A DNA stretch of 64,000 nt from Streptomyces sp. AC550_RSS872 (GTDB taxonomy: Bacteria > Actinomycetota > Actinomycetes > Streptomycetales > Streptomycetaceae): positions 47,823-111,822 of the forward strand of contig NZ_JAGMUL010000045.1 of the NCBI RefSeq assembly GCF_019049285.1, in the 5' to 3' direction. Position numbers and translations under genes: made by a program. Numbering within the stretch: the stretch's first letter is position 1; each line of letters starts with the position of its first letter. Shown piece after piece: positions 33,339-41,858 of this stretch. Under the pieces are notes generated by a model. That model searched no databases and had not been told where the DNA came from. It saw only the letters and a list, made by a program, of their open reading frames with translations.

Positions 33339-33377
33339 CGCCACCGGGCGGAGTGACGAACGCCCGGAGTACTCCCA

Positions 33378-33414
33378 GGGGCCGGTCGCAGAACCTGACT
33401 GCGAGCCGGCCCCC
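33378..33414. terminator. Terminator between DUF5999 and xylanase genes
   Basis: GGGGCCGGTCGCAG pairs with CTGCGAGCCGGCCCC with one bulged base around a short loop. It lies between convergent genes and probably serves both. Confidence 0.8.
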
Positions 33415-33452
33415 ACGTGTGACGGGAGATGGTCACTCACCGTAGCGGGGAG

Positions 33453-34496
33453 CTACTTCAGCGCTTCCGTCAGTGCGAAGTACGCCGGCTTCGGACGCAG
33501 CTGTTCGTCCCACGGGAGAGCCGCGCCCTCGCCCGGGAAGAACGCCGGGATCCAGCTGTACTTGTCCGTGTAGTCCCAGATCGTGATCCCCACGCACCGC
33601 CGCACCGCCAGACAGGCCTCGGTCATGTCCCGGTACCAGTCGGCCTGCTGGGCGAGCTTCTCCTCGGTCGCGGGCAGCTGCATCCGTACGTCGACCTCGG
33701 TGAGCGCCGTGTCGAGGCCGAGCCGGGAGAAGCGGCGGAGGTTGTCCTCCAGGGTGGTCGGATAGCCGTACTGGAGCGCCAGATGGGTCTGCAGGCCGAA
33801 GCCGTGCAGCGGGACGCCCTGTGCCTTCAGCTCCTTGGCCAGCTTGTAGTAGGCGTCGCTCTTGGGGCCGATCGCCTCGACGTTGTAGTCGTTGAGGTAG
33901 AGCCTGGCCTTCGGGTCGGCCTGGTGGGCCCAGCGCAGGGCGTCGGCGATGTAGCCGGGACCGAGCGTCTTGTAGAAGACCGACTCTCGGTAGGTGCCGT
34001 CCTCGTTGAAGGCCTCGTTGACGACGTCCCAGGCGAAGACCTTGCCCCGGTAGTGCCGTACCTCGGTCTGGATGTGCTTCTTCAGTACGGCCCGCAGCTC
34101 GGGCGCCGTCCACTCGCGGCCGGTGAGCCAGTCCGGCAGCTGGCTGTGCCAGACGAGGGTGTGGCCGCGCACCTTCTGGTGATGGGCGCGGGCGAGGTTC
34201 ACGATCTCGTCGCCCTGGGAGAAGTCGAACACGCCCTGCTGCGGCTCGGTGGCGTACCACTTCATGCCGTTCCCCGGGGTGATCTGGTCGAACTCGCTGC
34301 CGAGGAGCGCCTTGTAGGGCTCGTCGACGAGCTCGGGGTTGTCGGTCGCGCTGCCGAAGTAGCGGCCGTGGCGCTGGGCGAGGTCGGCGAGGGTGGGCGG
34401 CTCGTGCCGTGCCTGGGCGGGCGGGCCCGCGCCGATCCCGGCGGCAACCAGGAGTGCGGCGAGGGCGCCGACGAGTCTGAGACGGTTCTTGCGCAT
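33453..34496 (-). CDS. Secreted endo-1,4-beta-xylanase, GH10
   Basis: A 347-residue GH10 enzyme with a Sec signal peptide (MRKNRLRLVGALAALLVAAGIG, cut near AQA). The acid/base Glu is in WDVVNEAF and the nucleophile Glu in ALTEVDVRM. There is no carbohydrate-binding module, so the mature enzyme is a bare catalytic domain of about 315 residues. It cuts internal xylan bonds outside the cell. It lies 55 bp past the permease genes as the last gene of a transport-hydrolysis operon. ATG 34496 has GAGGAG about 8 nt upstream. Confidence 0.93.
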   Translation of the reverse strand: MRKNRLRLVGALAALLVAAGIGAGPPAQARHEPPTLADLAQRHGRYFGSATDNPELVDEPYKALLGSEFDQITPGNGMKWYATEPQQGVFDFSQGDEIVNLARAHHQKVRGHTLVWHSQLPDWLTGREWTAPELRAVLKKHIQTEVRHYRGKVFAWDVVNEAFNEDGTYRESVFYKTLGPGYIADALRWAHQADPKARLYLNDYNVEAIGPKSDAYYKLAKELKAQGVPLHGFGLQTHLALQYGYPTTLEDNLRRFSRLGLDTALTEVDVRMQLPATEEKLAQQADWYRDMTEACLAVRRCVGITIWDYTDKYSWIPAFFPGEGAALPWDEQLRPKPAYFALTEALK

Positions 34497-34551
34497 GGTG
34501 CGACTCCTCACGTTGCGGATGTGTGGGTAGCCGTACGTCCGCCTGTACGCG

Positions 34552-35406
34552 TCACCCCTTGGTGGCGCCGGCGGTGAGGCCGCCGACGAGCTGGCGCTCG
34601 GCGACCGAGTAGAAGGCGAGCGCGGGGACCATGGCCAGCACCAGGTAGGCGAAGACGCGGGCGTAGTCCGCCGAGTACTGGCCCTGGTACTGCTGGACGC
34701 CGATCGGGATGGTCCACCAGGTGGAGTCGGTGAACACCAGCAGCGGCAGGAAGAAGTTGTTCCAGCTGGTGACGACGGCGAGGACCGAGACGGTGCCGAG
34801 CGCGGGCCGCGCCATGGGCAGCAGGACGCGCCAGAAGAACCCGAAGGAACTGCACCCGTCGAGCGTGGCCGCCTCCTCCAACTCGCCCGGGATCTCCCGG
34901 AAGAAGCCGCGCAGGATGATGATGGTCATCGGCAGCCCGAAGGCGGCCTGCGGAAGGATCACGCCGAGCGGGTTGTCCAGCAGGTTCATCGAGCGCAGCA
35001 GCAGGAACAGGGGCAGGGCCGCCACCGCGAAGGGGAACATCAGTCCCATGGTGAAGAGCGTGAACAGTCCCTCCCGACCGCGGAAGGCGAACCGCGCGAA
35101 GGAGAACGCCGAAAGCGCGGACACGGCCACGACCAGCACGGTCGTACCGATCGCGATCAGCGTGCTGTTGCCGATCAGCCGCCAGAAGTCCCCCGAGCCG
35201 AGGATCTCGGTGTAGTTGCCGGTCACCCAGGACTCGGGCAGACCCACCGGGTTGCGGGAGAGCTCGTCGGTGGACTTGAAGCCGGACAGCACGGCGTAGA
35301 GCAGCGGCACGACCATCACCGCGCCGACCAACACGAGGATCACGTGCAGCGGCAGGTTCTTCCTGCTGATGTTCCCCCCGGCCTTCCTGCCGGACCTGGC
35401 CGTCAC
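34552..35406 (-). CDS. Carbohydrate ABC transporter permease (MalG-like)
   Basis: A 284-residue, six-segment permease. The EAA loop reads EELEEAATLDGCSSFGFFWRV...LP, which contacts the ATPase. GTG 35406 overlaps the stop of the upstream permease (GTGA). The ATPase is not encoded here; such sugar importers in Streptomyces share the common ATPase MsiK, which is inference for this system. Confidence 0.92.
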   Translation of the reverse strand: MTARSGRKAGGNISRKNLPLHVILVLVGAVMVVPLLYAVLSGFKSTDELSRNPVGLPESWVTGNYTEILGSGDFWRLIGNSTLIAIGTTVLVVAVSALSAFSFARFAFRGREGLFTLFTMGLMFPFAVAALPLFLLLRSMNLLDNPLGVILPQAAFGLPMTIIILRGFFREIPGELEEAATLDGCSSFGFFWRVLLPMARPALGTVSVLAVVTSWNNFFLPLLVFTDSTWWTIPIGVQQYQGQYSADYARVFAYLVLAMVPALAFYSVAERQLVGGLTAGATKG

Positions 35407-36407
35407 TTGCCGCCTCCCCGCATCGTCGTAGTGGCTCCTTGGAGGTCGCGGCGGAGCACGAACCGCTGGTAGGCGAGGGCGAAGACGAGGCTGATGCCGA
35501 ACATGGCCACGCTGATCGCGCTGGCGTAGCCGACCTGGTAGCGCTTGAAGCCGTACTGGAACATGGTCACGGCCATCGTCTCGGAGTGGTGGTCGGGGCC
35601 GCCCGCGGTGGTCACCCAGACCAGGTCGAAGAGCTGGATCGCCCCGATGACGGACAAGAACACGCTGATGCGCAGGGTGGGAGCGAGGAGCGGCAGGGTG
35701 ACGCTGCGGAAGCGCTGCCAGGCGCTCGCGCCGTCGATCAGCGCGGCCTCGGTCAACTCCCGGGGGATGGACTGGAGTCCGGCCAGGTAGAGCATCATGT
35801 GAAAGCCGAAGTACTTCCACGTCATGACCAGGAACAGGGTGGCCATCACGGTGGACTGGTCGGCGAACCACTCGCCGCCGAGCCCGTCGAGGCCGATACC
35901 GCCCAGGACCTGGTCGGCGAAGCCGTCGCCGGGGGCGAAGATCATGCCGAACAGGACACCGGTGATCGCCTCGGACAGGACGTACGGCCCGAAGAACAGC
36001 ATCCGGTAGAACGCCCGGCCGCGCAGCTTCTGGTTGAGCAGTACGGCCATGGCGAGCGCGAACGGCAGCTGGATCGCGAGGGACAGGACGACCAGGACCA
36101 GGCAGCGCCACAGGTCGCCGAGGAAGACGGGGTCGCCGAAGAGCCGGGTGAAGTTGTCGGCGCCGATGTAGTCGGACGGCATGCCGAAGCCGCCCCAGCG
36201 GAAGAAGGCCGCGTACAGCGCGAACATCATCGGCAGCAGCACCAGGACGAGGAACAGCACCAGTGCGGGCACCTGGAAGCCGACCGCGGTGAGCCAGTGC
36301 AGCAGCCGACGCCGGGCCCTCCCCCTGGCCGCGCCGGCGGTCGGGGGCGGGAGGTCGGCGCCGGGGCCGGGCTGCTTGTCGGCGGACGGCAGGAACGTGG
36401 AGGTCAT
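35403..36407 (-). CDS. Carbohydrate ABC transporter permease (MalF-like)
   Basis: A 334-residue permease with an N-terminal cytoplasmic stretch, six to seven membrane segments and an EAA loop (ELTEAALIDGASAWQRF). It lies 6 bp after the binding-protein gene and overlaps the next permease. Together with the binding lipoprotein it would import xylo-oligosaccharides made by the downstream xylanase; the substrate is inferred from context. Confidence 0.92.
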   Translation of the reverse strand: MTSTFLPSADKQPGPGADLPPPTAGAARGRARRRLLHWLTAVGFQVPALVLFLVLVLLPMMFALYAAFFRWGGFGMPSDYIGADNFTRLFGDPVFLGDLWRCLVLVVLSLAIQLPFALAMAVLLNQKLRGRAFYRMLFFGPYVLSEAITGVLFGMIFAPGDGFADQVLGGIGLDGLGGEWFADQSTVMATLFLVMTWKYFGFHMMLYLAGLQSIPRELTEAALIDGASAWQRFRSVTLPLLAPTLRISVFLSVIGAIQLFDLVWVTTAGGPDHHSETMAVTMFQYGFKRYQVGYASAISVAMFGISLVFALAYQRFVLRRDLQGATTTMRGGGK

Positions 36408-36413
36408 CGCCGG

Positions 36414-37712
36414 CTACTGCTCTTCCTTCGCGGTCTTCGTGATCGACTCGGCGACCTGTTGCGGGGACTTGGACCCGGCGATGAGCGCGGCGACGCTGTC
36501 GTTGACCTCCTGGCCGACGGCGGGCGCGTAGGCCTGGTCGAGATAGAGCTGGAAGCCGGTGGCGCCCTTCAACTGCGCCTGCACGGCCTTGATGTTGGGG
36601 TCGGTGAGGGCGCTCTCGGCCGCCGGGACCACCGGGATGACGCCGGTCTTCTTGACCAGTTCGACGACCGTGGCCTCGGAGGCGAAGAACTTCAGGAAGT
36701 CGACGGCCGCTTGCGGCGCCCCGCTGCGCAGGGCGTGTCCGCCGCCCCCGCCGAACACCTCGGTGATCGTGCCCTTGCCGCCGTCGACCGCCGGGAACGG
36801 GAAGAAGCCGAGGTCGTCGCCGAGGCCCTTGCCGCTGTCCGCCTGCACGACCGGGGCCCACTGGCCCATGAGTTCCATCGCCGCCTTGCCGTTGCCGACG
36901 GCCGCGGCCTGCCCGGTGGGAGTGGAGTACGCGGCACCGAGGAAGCCCTTCTGGAACGGCTGGAGGTCGACGAGCTCCTGGAGGTGCTGTCCGGCCTGGA
37001 CGAAGGGGTCGCCGGTGAAGTCCTTGTCGTCGTACGCCTTCTGGAGAGCGGGGGCGCCCGCGGTGCGCATCGCGAGGTAGGCCCAGTAGTACATGCCGGG
37101 CCACTTCTCCTTGCCGGCGAGGGCGAGCGGCGTGGTGCCCTTGGCCTTCAACTTCCCTACGGCGTCGAGGAATGCGGTCCAGGTGGTCGGCGGCTCGGTG
37201 ATGCCCGCGTCCTTGAAGAGCGCCTTGTTGTACCAGAAGCCGATCATGCCCATGTCGAACGGGATGCCGTACACCTTCTCGTCGAGGATGTACGGCTCCT
37301 TCGAGACCGGCAGCAGGCCATCGGCAAAGTCTTTCGTACGGTCCGTGAGGTCCTCGACGAGCCCGGCCTCGACCTGCTGCCTGAGGACGCCGCCGCCCCA
37401 GGTGTGGAAGATGTCCGGCAGCTTCCCGGAGGAGGTCAGCGCCGTCATCTTGGCCTTGTAGGCCTCGTTCTCCAGCTGGACGATCTTTATCTTCACCTTG
37501 GGGTTCTGGGCCTCGAACTTCTTGGCCAGCGCGGCCCAGACGCTCTTGGCCGGCTCGGTCGTGGAGATGTTCCACCACTCGATGGTGGTCGTACCGTCCG
37601 ACGACCCTCCGTCCGAGTCGCCGCCGCAACCGCTCAGTGCCGTCATGCCCACACCGGCCGCGGCGGAGACCGCCAGGAAGCCTCGGCGGGACAGTCCCGG
37701 GTCGCCCATCAT
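36414..37712 (-). CDS. Extracellular sugar-binding lipoprotein (ABC transporter, family 1)
   Basis: A 432-residue protein. The Tat-type signal SRRGFLAVSAAAG leads to a lipobox LSGC near residue 29. The SBP_bac_1 body includes IEWWNISTTEP and DIFHTWGGG. It is the first gene of the SBP-permease-permease-xylanase unit. The layout matches the bxlEFG xylobiose systems of Streptomyces, except that a xylanase replaces the beta-xylosidase. CGAAAGTTTCG lies just before the start codon as a likely operator. GAGGAG precedes ATG 37712. Confidence 0.92.
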   Translation of the reverse strand: MMGDPGLSRRGFLAVSAAAGVGMTALSGCGGDSDGGSSDGTTTIEWWNISTTEPAKSVWAALAKKFEAQNPKVKIKIVQLENEAYKAKMTALTSSGKLPDIFHTWGGGVLRQQVEAGLVEDLTDRTKDFADGLLPVSKEPYILDEKVYGIPFDMGMIGFWYNKALFKDAGITEPPTTWTAFLDAVGKLKAKGTTPLALAGKEKWPGMYYWAYLAMRTAGAPALQKAYDDKDFTGDPFVQAGQHLQELVDLQPFQKGFLGAAYSTPTGQAAAVGNGKAAMELMGQWAPVVQADSGKGLGDDLGFFPFPAVDGGKGTITEVFGGGGGHALRSGAPQAAVDFLKFFASEATVVELVKKTGVIPVVPAAESALTDPNIKAVQAQLKGATGFQLYLDQAYAPAVGQEVNDSVAALIAGSKSPQQVAESITKTAKEEQ

Positions 37713-37720
37713 GCGCTCCT

Positions 37721-37731
37721 CGAAAGTTTCG
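37721..37731. promoter_or_regulatory. Candidate sugar-repressor operator of the xylan operon
   Basis: CGAAAGTTTCG, an 11-bp palindrome, begins 8 bp upstream of the binding-protein start codon. CGAA/TTCG dyads have been described for ROK-type xylan and xylobiose repressors of Streptomyces (BxlR/XlnR). A second inverted repeat, GAAAGCTG...CAGCTTTC, spans 37743-37780 and may be another half of the control region. The repressor gene is not in this window. Confidence 0.55.
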
Positions 37732-37964
37732 ATCCGAATCCAGAAAGCTGCGTTGATGCCGCACCCTAGGGACAGCTTTCAAACGGTGGCAAGCCCTTGG
37801 ACACAGTGAATCTGTCGCTGATCGTCAAGACAGAGGCAGCCGCTGGGTAACCAACGAAACATTCGACACAACTGGCGAACCTTACGCCGTGCCCGACAGC
37901 CCCCGTCGCGGGCACGCGCAGCGCCAACTTGCCGCTCCGGTGGGGGCCAGGGCCGGCTCGGCAG

Positions 37965-40508
37965 CTACGAAGCCACCACGGCCGGGGTCTCCGGCTCCCC
38001 CGGATTCCGTCCCCGCGCCATCCGCAGGCTCAGCACCATGGTGAGCCCGCCGCCGGGTGTGTCCTCGGCGTTGATCGTGCCGCCCATCGCCTCGGCGAAG
38101 CCGCGGGCGACCGCCAGGCCGAGCCCGACTCCCGCGCCGCGCGGGGCGTCGCCGTAGCGCTGGAAGGGCTCGAAGATGCGCCCCTTGGCGTCGTCGGGGA
38201 CGCCTGGCCCGCGGTCCACCACCCGGACTTCGACACGGTCGGCGATGGCGCTGGCAAAGACCAGCACCGGCTCGTCCTGGCGGCTGTACTTGACGGCGTT
38301 CTCGACGACGTTGGCGACGACGCGCTCCAGCAGGCCCTTGTCCACGGAGACCATGGGCAGGGTCTCCGGGATGTCCAGTTCCACACTGTCCTCCGGGACC
38401 CCGCCGAGCGCCATCGGCACCACCTCGTCGAGGTCGATCTCGCGGATCAGCGTCGTGACCGTGCCGGTCTGGAGCCGGGACATGTCCAGCAGGTTGCCGA
38501 CCAGGTGGTCGAGGCGGTCGGCGCCCTCCTCGATCGCCTCCAGCAGTTCCGCCTGGTCCTCCTCGGACCACTCGACGTCGTCCGAACGCAGCGAGGAGAC
38601 CGACGCCTTGATACCGGCGAGCGGGGTACGCAGATCGTGGCTGACGGCGGCCAGCAGGGCCGTACGGATCCGGTTGCCCTCGGCCAGTTCCTTGGCCCGG
38701 TCGGCCTCGTGCCGCAGGCGCCTGCGGTCCAGGACGACCACGGCCTGGGCGGCGAAGGCGGCGAGCACCCGGCGGTCCTCGGCGGGCAGTATCCGGCCGG
38801 TCAGCGCGAGGGCCATGTGGTCGCCGACCGGCATGTCGGCGTCCGCGTCGTCGGGGCTCTGGCAGGGGCGGGGGCCCACGCTGCCCGCGCAGGTCCAGGG
38901 GGCGACGTCGCTCTCCCGTTCCAGCAGGGCCACCGACACCATGCCGAAGGTCTCGCGGACGCGTTCGAGCAGCGCCTCCAGGCTGGTCTCGCCGCGCAGC
39001 ACGTTCCCGGCGAGGAAGGAGAGGATCTCCGACTCGGCGCGCAGCCGGGCCGCCTGATGGGTGCGGCGGGCGGCGAGGTCGACCACGGAGGCCACCGCCA
39101 CCGCCACTCCGATGAAGATCGCGATGGCGACCATGTTCTTCGGGTCGGCGATGGTCAGCGTGTGGACGGGCGGAGTGAAGTACCAGTTCAGCAGCAGTGA
39201 GCCCACCACCGCCGACGCCAGCGCCGGCAGCAGGCCGCCGAGGAGTGCCGCCGCCACCGTCAGTGTCAGGTACAGCAACATGTCGTTGGCGAGGCCGACT
39301 TCGGGCGCGACATGCGTCAGCAGCAGGGTGAGGAGGACCGGGCCGAGCACTCCGACGAGCCAGCCCCGGACGATCCGTGACCGGCCGAGGCGTGTTCCCC
39401 GGGCGACGGGAAGTCCGCGCCCCTTGCCCGCCTCGTCGTGGGTGATCAGGTGGACGTCGAGGTCGGGGCCGGAGTCCCGGGCGACCGTGGCACCGACGCC
39501 GGGTCCGAGGACGTACTGCCAGCTCTTGCGGCGGGAGACGCCGAGGACGATCTGGGTGGCGTTCACTCCGCGGGCGAAGTCGAGCAGGGCCATGGGGACG
39601 TCGTCGCCGACGACGTGGTGGAAGGTGCCGCCGAGGTCCTCCACCAGGCCGCGTTGCACGGCCAGTTCCTTCGGTGACGAGGACGTCAGTCCGTCGCTGC
39701 GGGCGATGTAGACGGCCAGTACCTCGCCGCCCGCGCCCTTCTCCGCCAGCCGTGCGGCGCGGCGGATCAGGGTCCGTCCTTCCGGGCCGCCCGTGAGACC
39801 TACGACGATGCGTTCCCTGGACCCCCATATCGTCGAGACCTCGTGCTCGCTGCGGTAGGCGTTGAGGTACTCGTCGACCCGGTCGGCCACCCAGAGCAGG
39901 GCCAGTTCGCGCAGCGCGGTGAGGTTGCCGGGGCGGAAGTAGTTGGAGAGGGCCGCGTCGACCTTGTCGGGCCGGTAGATGTTGCCGTGGGCCATGCGCC
40001 GCCGCAGCGCCTGGGGCGACATGTCGACCAGCTCCATCTGGTCGGCCCGGCGGACCATCTCGTCGGGCACGGTCTCCTGCTGCCGTACGCCGGTGATGGA
40101 CTCGACGACGTCGCCGAGGGACTCCAGGTGCTGGATGTTGACGGTCGATATGACGTCGATGCCCGCCGCCAGCAGCTCCTCCACGTCCTGCCAGCGCTTG
40201 GCGTTGCGCGAGCCGGGGATGTTGGAGTGGGCCAGCTCGTCGACGAGGGCCACCCGGGGCCGGCGGGTCAGGACGGCGTCGATGTCCATCTCCGTGAAGG
40301 AGGTGCCCCGGTACTCCAGTTCCCTGCGCGGGGTCTGTTCCAGGCCGTGCAGCATCACCTCGGTGCGCGGCCGGCCGTGGTGCTCCACGAAGGCGACCAC
40401 GCAGTCGGTGCCGCGCTCCACACGCCGGTGTGCCTCGGACAGCATCGCGTACGTCTTGCCGACGCCCGGTGCCGCACCGAGATAGATCCGAAGCTTGCCG
40501 CGTGCCAT
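37965..40508 (-). CDS. kdpD: Osmosensitive K+ channel sensor histidine kinase
   Basis: An 847-residue kinase. The N-terminal KdpD domain has Walker A GAAPGVGKT, a UspA-like domain follows at about 250-370, then four membrane segments, a GAF-like region, HisKA (AAVSHDLRTPLAG) and an HATPase domain with VENAVKYSRQ. ATG 40508 has GAAGGG upstream and lies 2 bp after kdpE. It senses low K+ and phosphorylates KdpE. The order E-then-D after kdpFABC, with kdpD last, differs from the kdpDE order of Escherichia coli. Confidence 0.95.
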   Translation of the reverse strand: MARGKLRIYLGAAPGVGKTYAMLSEAHRRVERGTDCVVAFVEHHGRPRTEVMLHGLEQTPRRELEYRGTSFTEMDIDAVLTRRPRVALVDELAHSNIPGSRNAKRWQDVEELLAAGIDVISTVNIQHLESLGDVVESITGVRQQETVPDEMVRRADQMELVDMSPQALRRRMAHGNIYRPDKVDAALSNYFRPGNLTALRELALLWVADRVDEYLNAYRSEHEVSTIWGSRERIVVGLTGGPEGRTLIRRAARLAEKGAGGEVLAVYIARSDGLTSSSPKELAVQRGLVEDLGGTFHHVVGDDVPMALLDFARGVNATQIVLGVSRRKSWQYVLGPGVGATVARDSGPDLDVHLITHDEAGKGRGLPVARGTRLGRSRIVRGWLVGVLGPVLLTLLLTHVAPEVGLANDMLLYLTLTVAAALLGGLLPALASAVVGSLLLNWYFTPPVHTLTIADPKNMVAIAIFIGVAVAVASVVDLAARRTHQAARLRAESEILSFLAGNVLRGETSLEALLERVRETFGMVSVALLERESDVAPWTCAGSVGPRPCQSPDDADADMPVGDHMALALTGRILPAEDRRVLAAFAAQAVVVLDRRRLRHEADRAKELAEGNRIRTALLAAVSHDLRTPLAGIKASVSSLRSDDVEWSEEDQAELLEAIEEGADRLDHLVGNLLDMSRLQTGTVTTLIREIDLDEVVPMALGGVPEDSVELDIPETLPMVSVDKGLLERVVANVVENAVKYSRQDEPVLVFASAIADRVEVRVVDRGPGVPDDAKGRIFEPFQRYGDAPRGAGVGLGLAVARGFAEAMGGTINAEDTPGGGLTMVLSLRMARGRNPGEPETPAVVAS

Positions 40509-40510
40509 GT

Positions 40511-41194
40511 TCACCCTTCGAAGCGGTAACCCATGCCGGGTTCGGTGACGAGATGGCGGGGGTGTGAGGGGTCCGCCTCTAGTTTTCGGCGCAGTTGGGC
40601 CATGTAGACGCGCAGATGGTTGGTCCTGCCGCTGCGGGAGCTGCCCCAGACCTCCTGAAGCAGCTGCTTCTGGGTGACGAGGCGGCCGGGGTGGGTCACC
40701 AGGATCTCCAGCAGATGCCACTCGGTCGGGGTGAGGCGTACTTCGCGGCCGCCCCGTACGACCTTTTTGGCCAGCAGATCGATGGTGAAGCCGGCCGTCG
40801 CCACCTGCGTCGCCCCGGGGAACGGGGAGGTGTGCTCGGTGCGGCGGACGGCGGCCCGCAGCCGGGCCATGAGCTCGTCCATGCTGAAGGGCTTGGTGAC
40901 GTAGTCGTCGGCACCGGCGTCGAGTGCGGCCACCTTCTCGGCGGAGGCCGGCCGGGCCGACAGCACCAGGATCGGCATACGGGACCAGCCGCGCATGGCC
41001 CTGATGACGTCGAGGCCGTCCATGTCGGGCAGGCCGAGGTCGAGCATGACGACGTCCGGCTGACGCGCGGCCGCCAGCCGGAGGGCCGTGGTGCCGTCGG
41101 GCGCCGCGTCCACTCCGTACCGGCGTGCCTGCATGGTGATCACGAGTGCTCGTACCAGCTGGGGGTCGTCTTCCACGACCAGCACCCGGGTCAT
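40511..41194 (-). CDS. kdpE: Response regulator of K+ transport
   Basis: A 227-residue OmpR-type regulator: receiver domain with VLVVEDDPQ, phospho-acceptor Asp in VVMLDLGLPD, Lys in YVTKPFS, then a winged-helix DNA-binding domain ending LVTEPGMGYRFEG. It activates the kdpFABC promoter when phosphorylated by KdpD. It is 3 bp from kdpC and 2 bp from kdpD, so it is part of one transcript with the structural genes. Confidence 0.95.
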   Translation of the reverse strand: MTRVLVVEDDPQLVRALVITMQARRYGVDAAPDGTTALRLAAARQPDVVMLDLGLPDMDGLDVIRAMRGWSRMPILVLSARPASAEKVAALDAGADDYVTKPFSMDELMARLRAAVRRTEHTSPFPGATQVATAGFTIDLLAKKVVRGGREVRLTPTEWHLLEILVTHPGRLVTQKQLLQEVWGSSRSGRTNHLRVYMAQLRRKLEADPSHPRHLVTEPGMGYRFEG

Positions 41195-41197
41195 CGG

Positions 41198-41830
41198 TCA
41201 GTCGCCCTTTGTCAGTTCCCTGAGCGCGACGTTGAGTTCGAGGACGTTCACACGCGGCTCCCCGATGAAGCCGAGGGTGCGTCCGTCGGTGTGCTCGTCG
41301 ACCAGCCTCTGCACCTGGGCGGCGGTGAGGCCGTTCCTCTCGGCGACCCGATGGACCTGGAGATCCGCGTACTGCGGCGAGATGTCGGGGTCGAGTCCGG
41401 AGCCGGAGGACGTGACCGCGTCGGCCGGCACGTCGGTCGGCCCGACCTTGTAGTCGGCGGTGGAGTTGTCCTTGACGACCTTGGCCTTCGCCGCCTTCAC
41501 CCACTTGATCAGCTCGGGGTTGTCACCGGACCGGTTCGTGGCGCCGGACAGGATCAGCGAGTACTGGGTGTTGACCGAGTTCACACCCAGTCCGTTGGCC
41601 GGGCGGGGCTGGAAGTAGTCCAGGCTGTAGCCCTGTTGGCCGATCAGCGAGGAACCGACGACCTTGCCGTCCGCCTCGATCTGCGAGCCGTTCGCCTTGT
41701 TGTGGAAGAGGGCTTGGGCCACCCCTGTGACGGCCAGCGGATAGACCACGCCGGTGAGCACGGTCAACACCAGCAGCGCCCGCAGGCCCGCGGCCAGCAA
41801 ACGACCGGTGTTCACAACGGAGTTGTTCAT
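41198..41830 (-). CDS. kdpC: K+-transporting ATPase subunit C
   Basis: A 210-residue subunit with one N-terminal membrane helix (LLVLTVLTGVVYPLAVTGVAQ) and a periplasm-facing domain with SLIGQ and the YFQPRP motif. It stabilises the KdpFABC complex and may raise nucleotide affinity. It starts 28 bp after kdpB. Confidence 0.95.
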   Translation of the reverse strand: MNNSVVNTGRLLAAGLRALLVLTVLTGVVYPLAVTGVAQALFHNKANGSQIEADGKVVGSSLIGQQGYSLDYFQPRPANGLGVNSVNTQYSLILSGATNRSGDNPELIKWVKAAKAKVVKDNSTADYKVGPTDVPADAVTSSGSGLDPDISPQYADLQVHRVAERNGLTAAQVQRLVDEHTDGRTLGFIGEPRVNVLELNVALRELTKGD

Positions 41831-41858
41831 GATGGTTGTTCACCACGCTTCTGAGGGA

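Noticed and set aside
34552..37782. A single 1,076-residue protein on the minus strand
   Set aside because: Only the last ~284 residues are a permease. The rest is the off-frame image of the other permease and the binding-protein gene, both clear in their own frames.
37965..41504. A 1,179-residue KdpD with an N-terminal extension
   Set aside because: The extra part overlaps kdpE and kdpC out of frame. ATG 40508 has its own ribosome site and matches KdpD starts.
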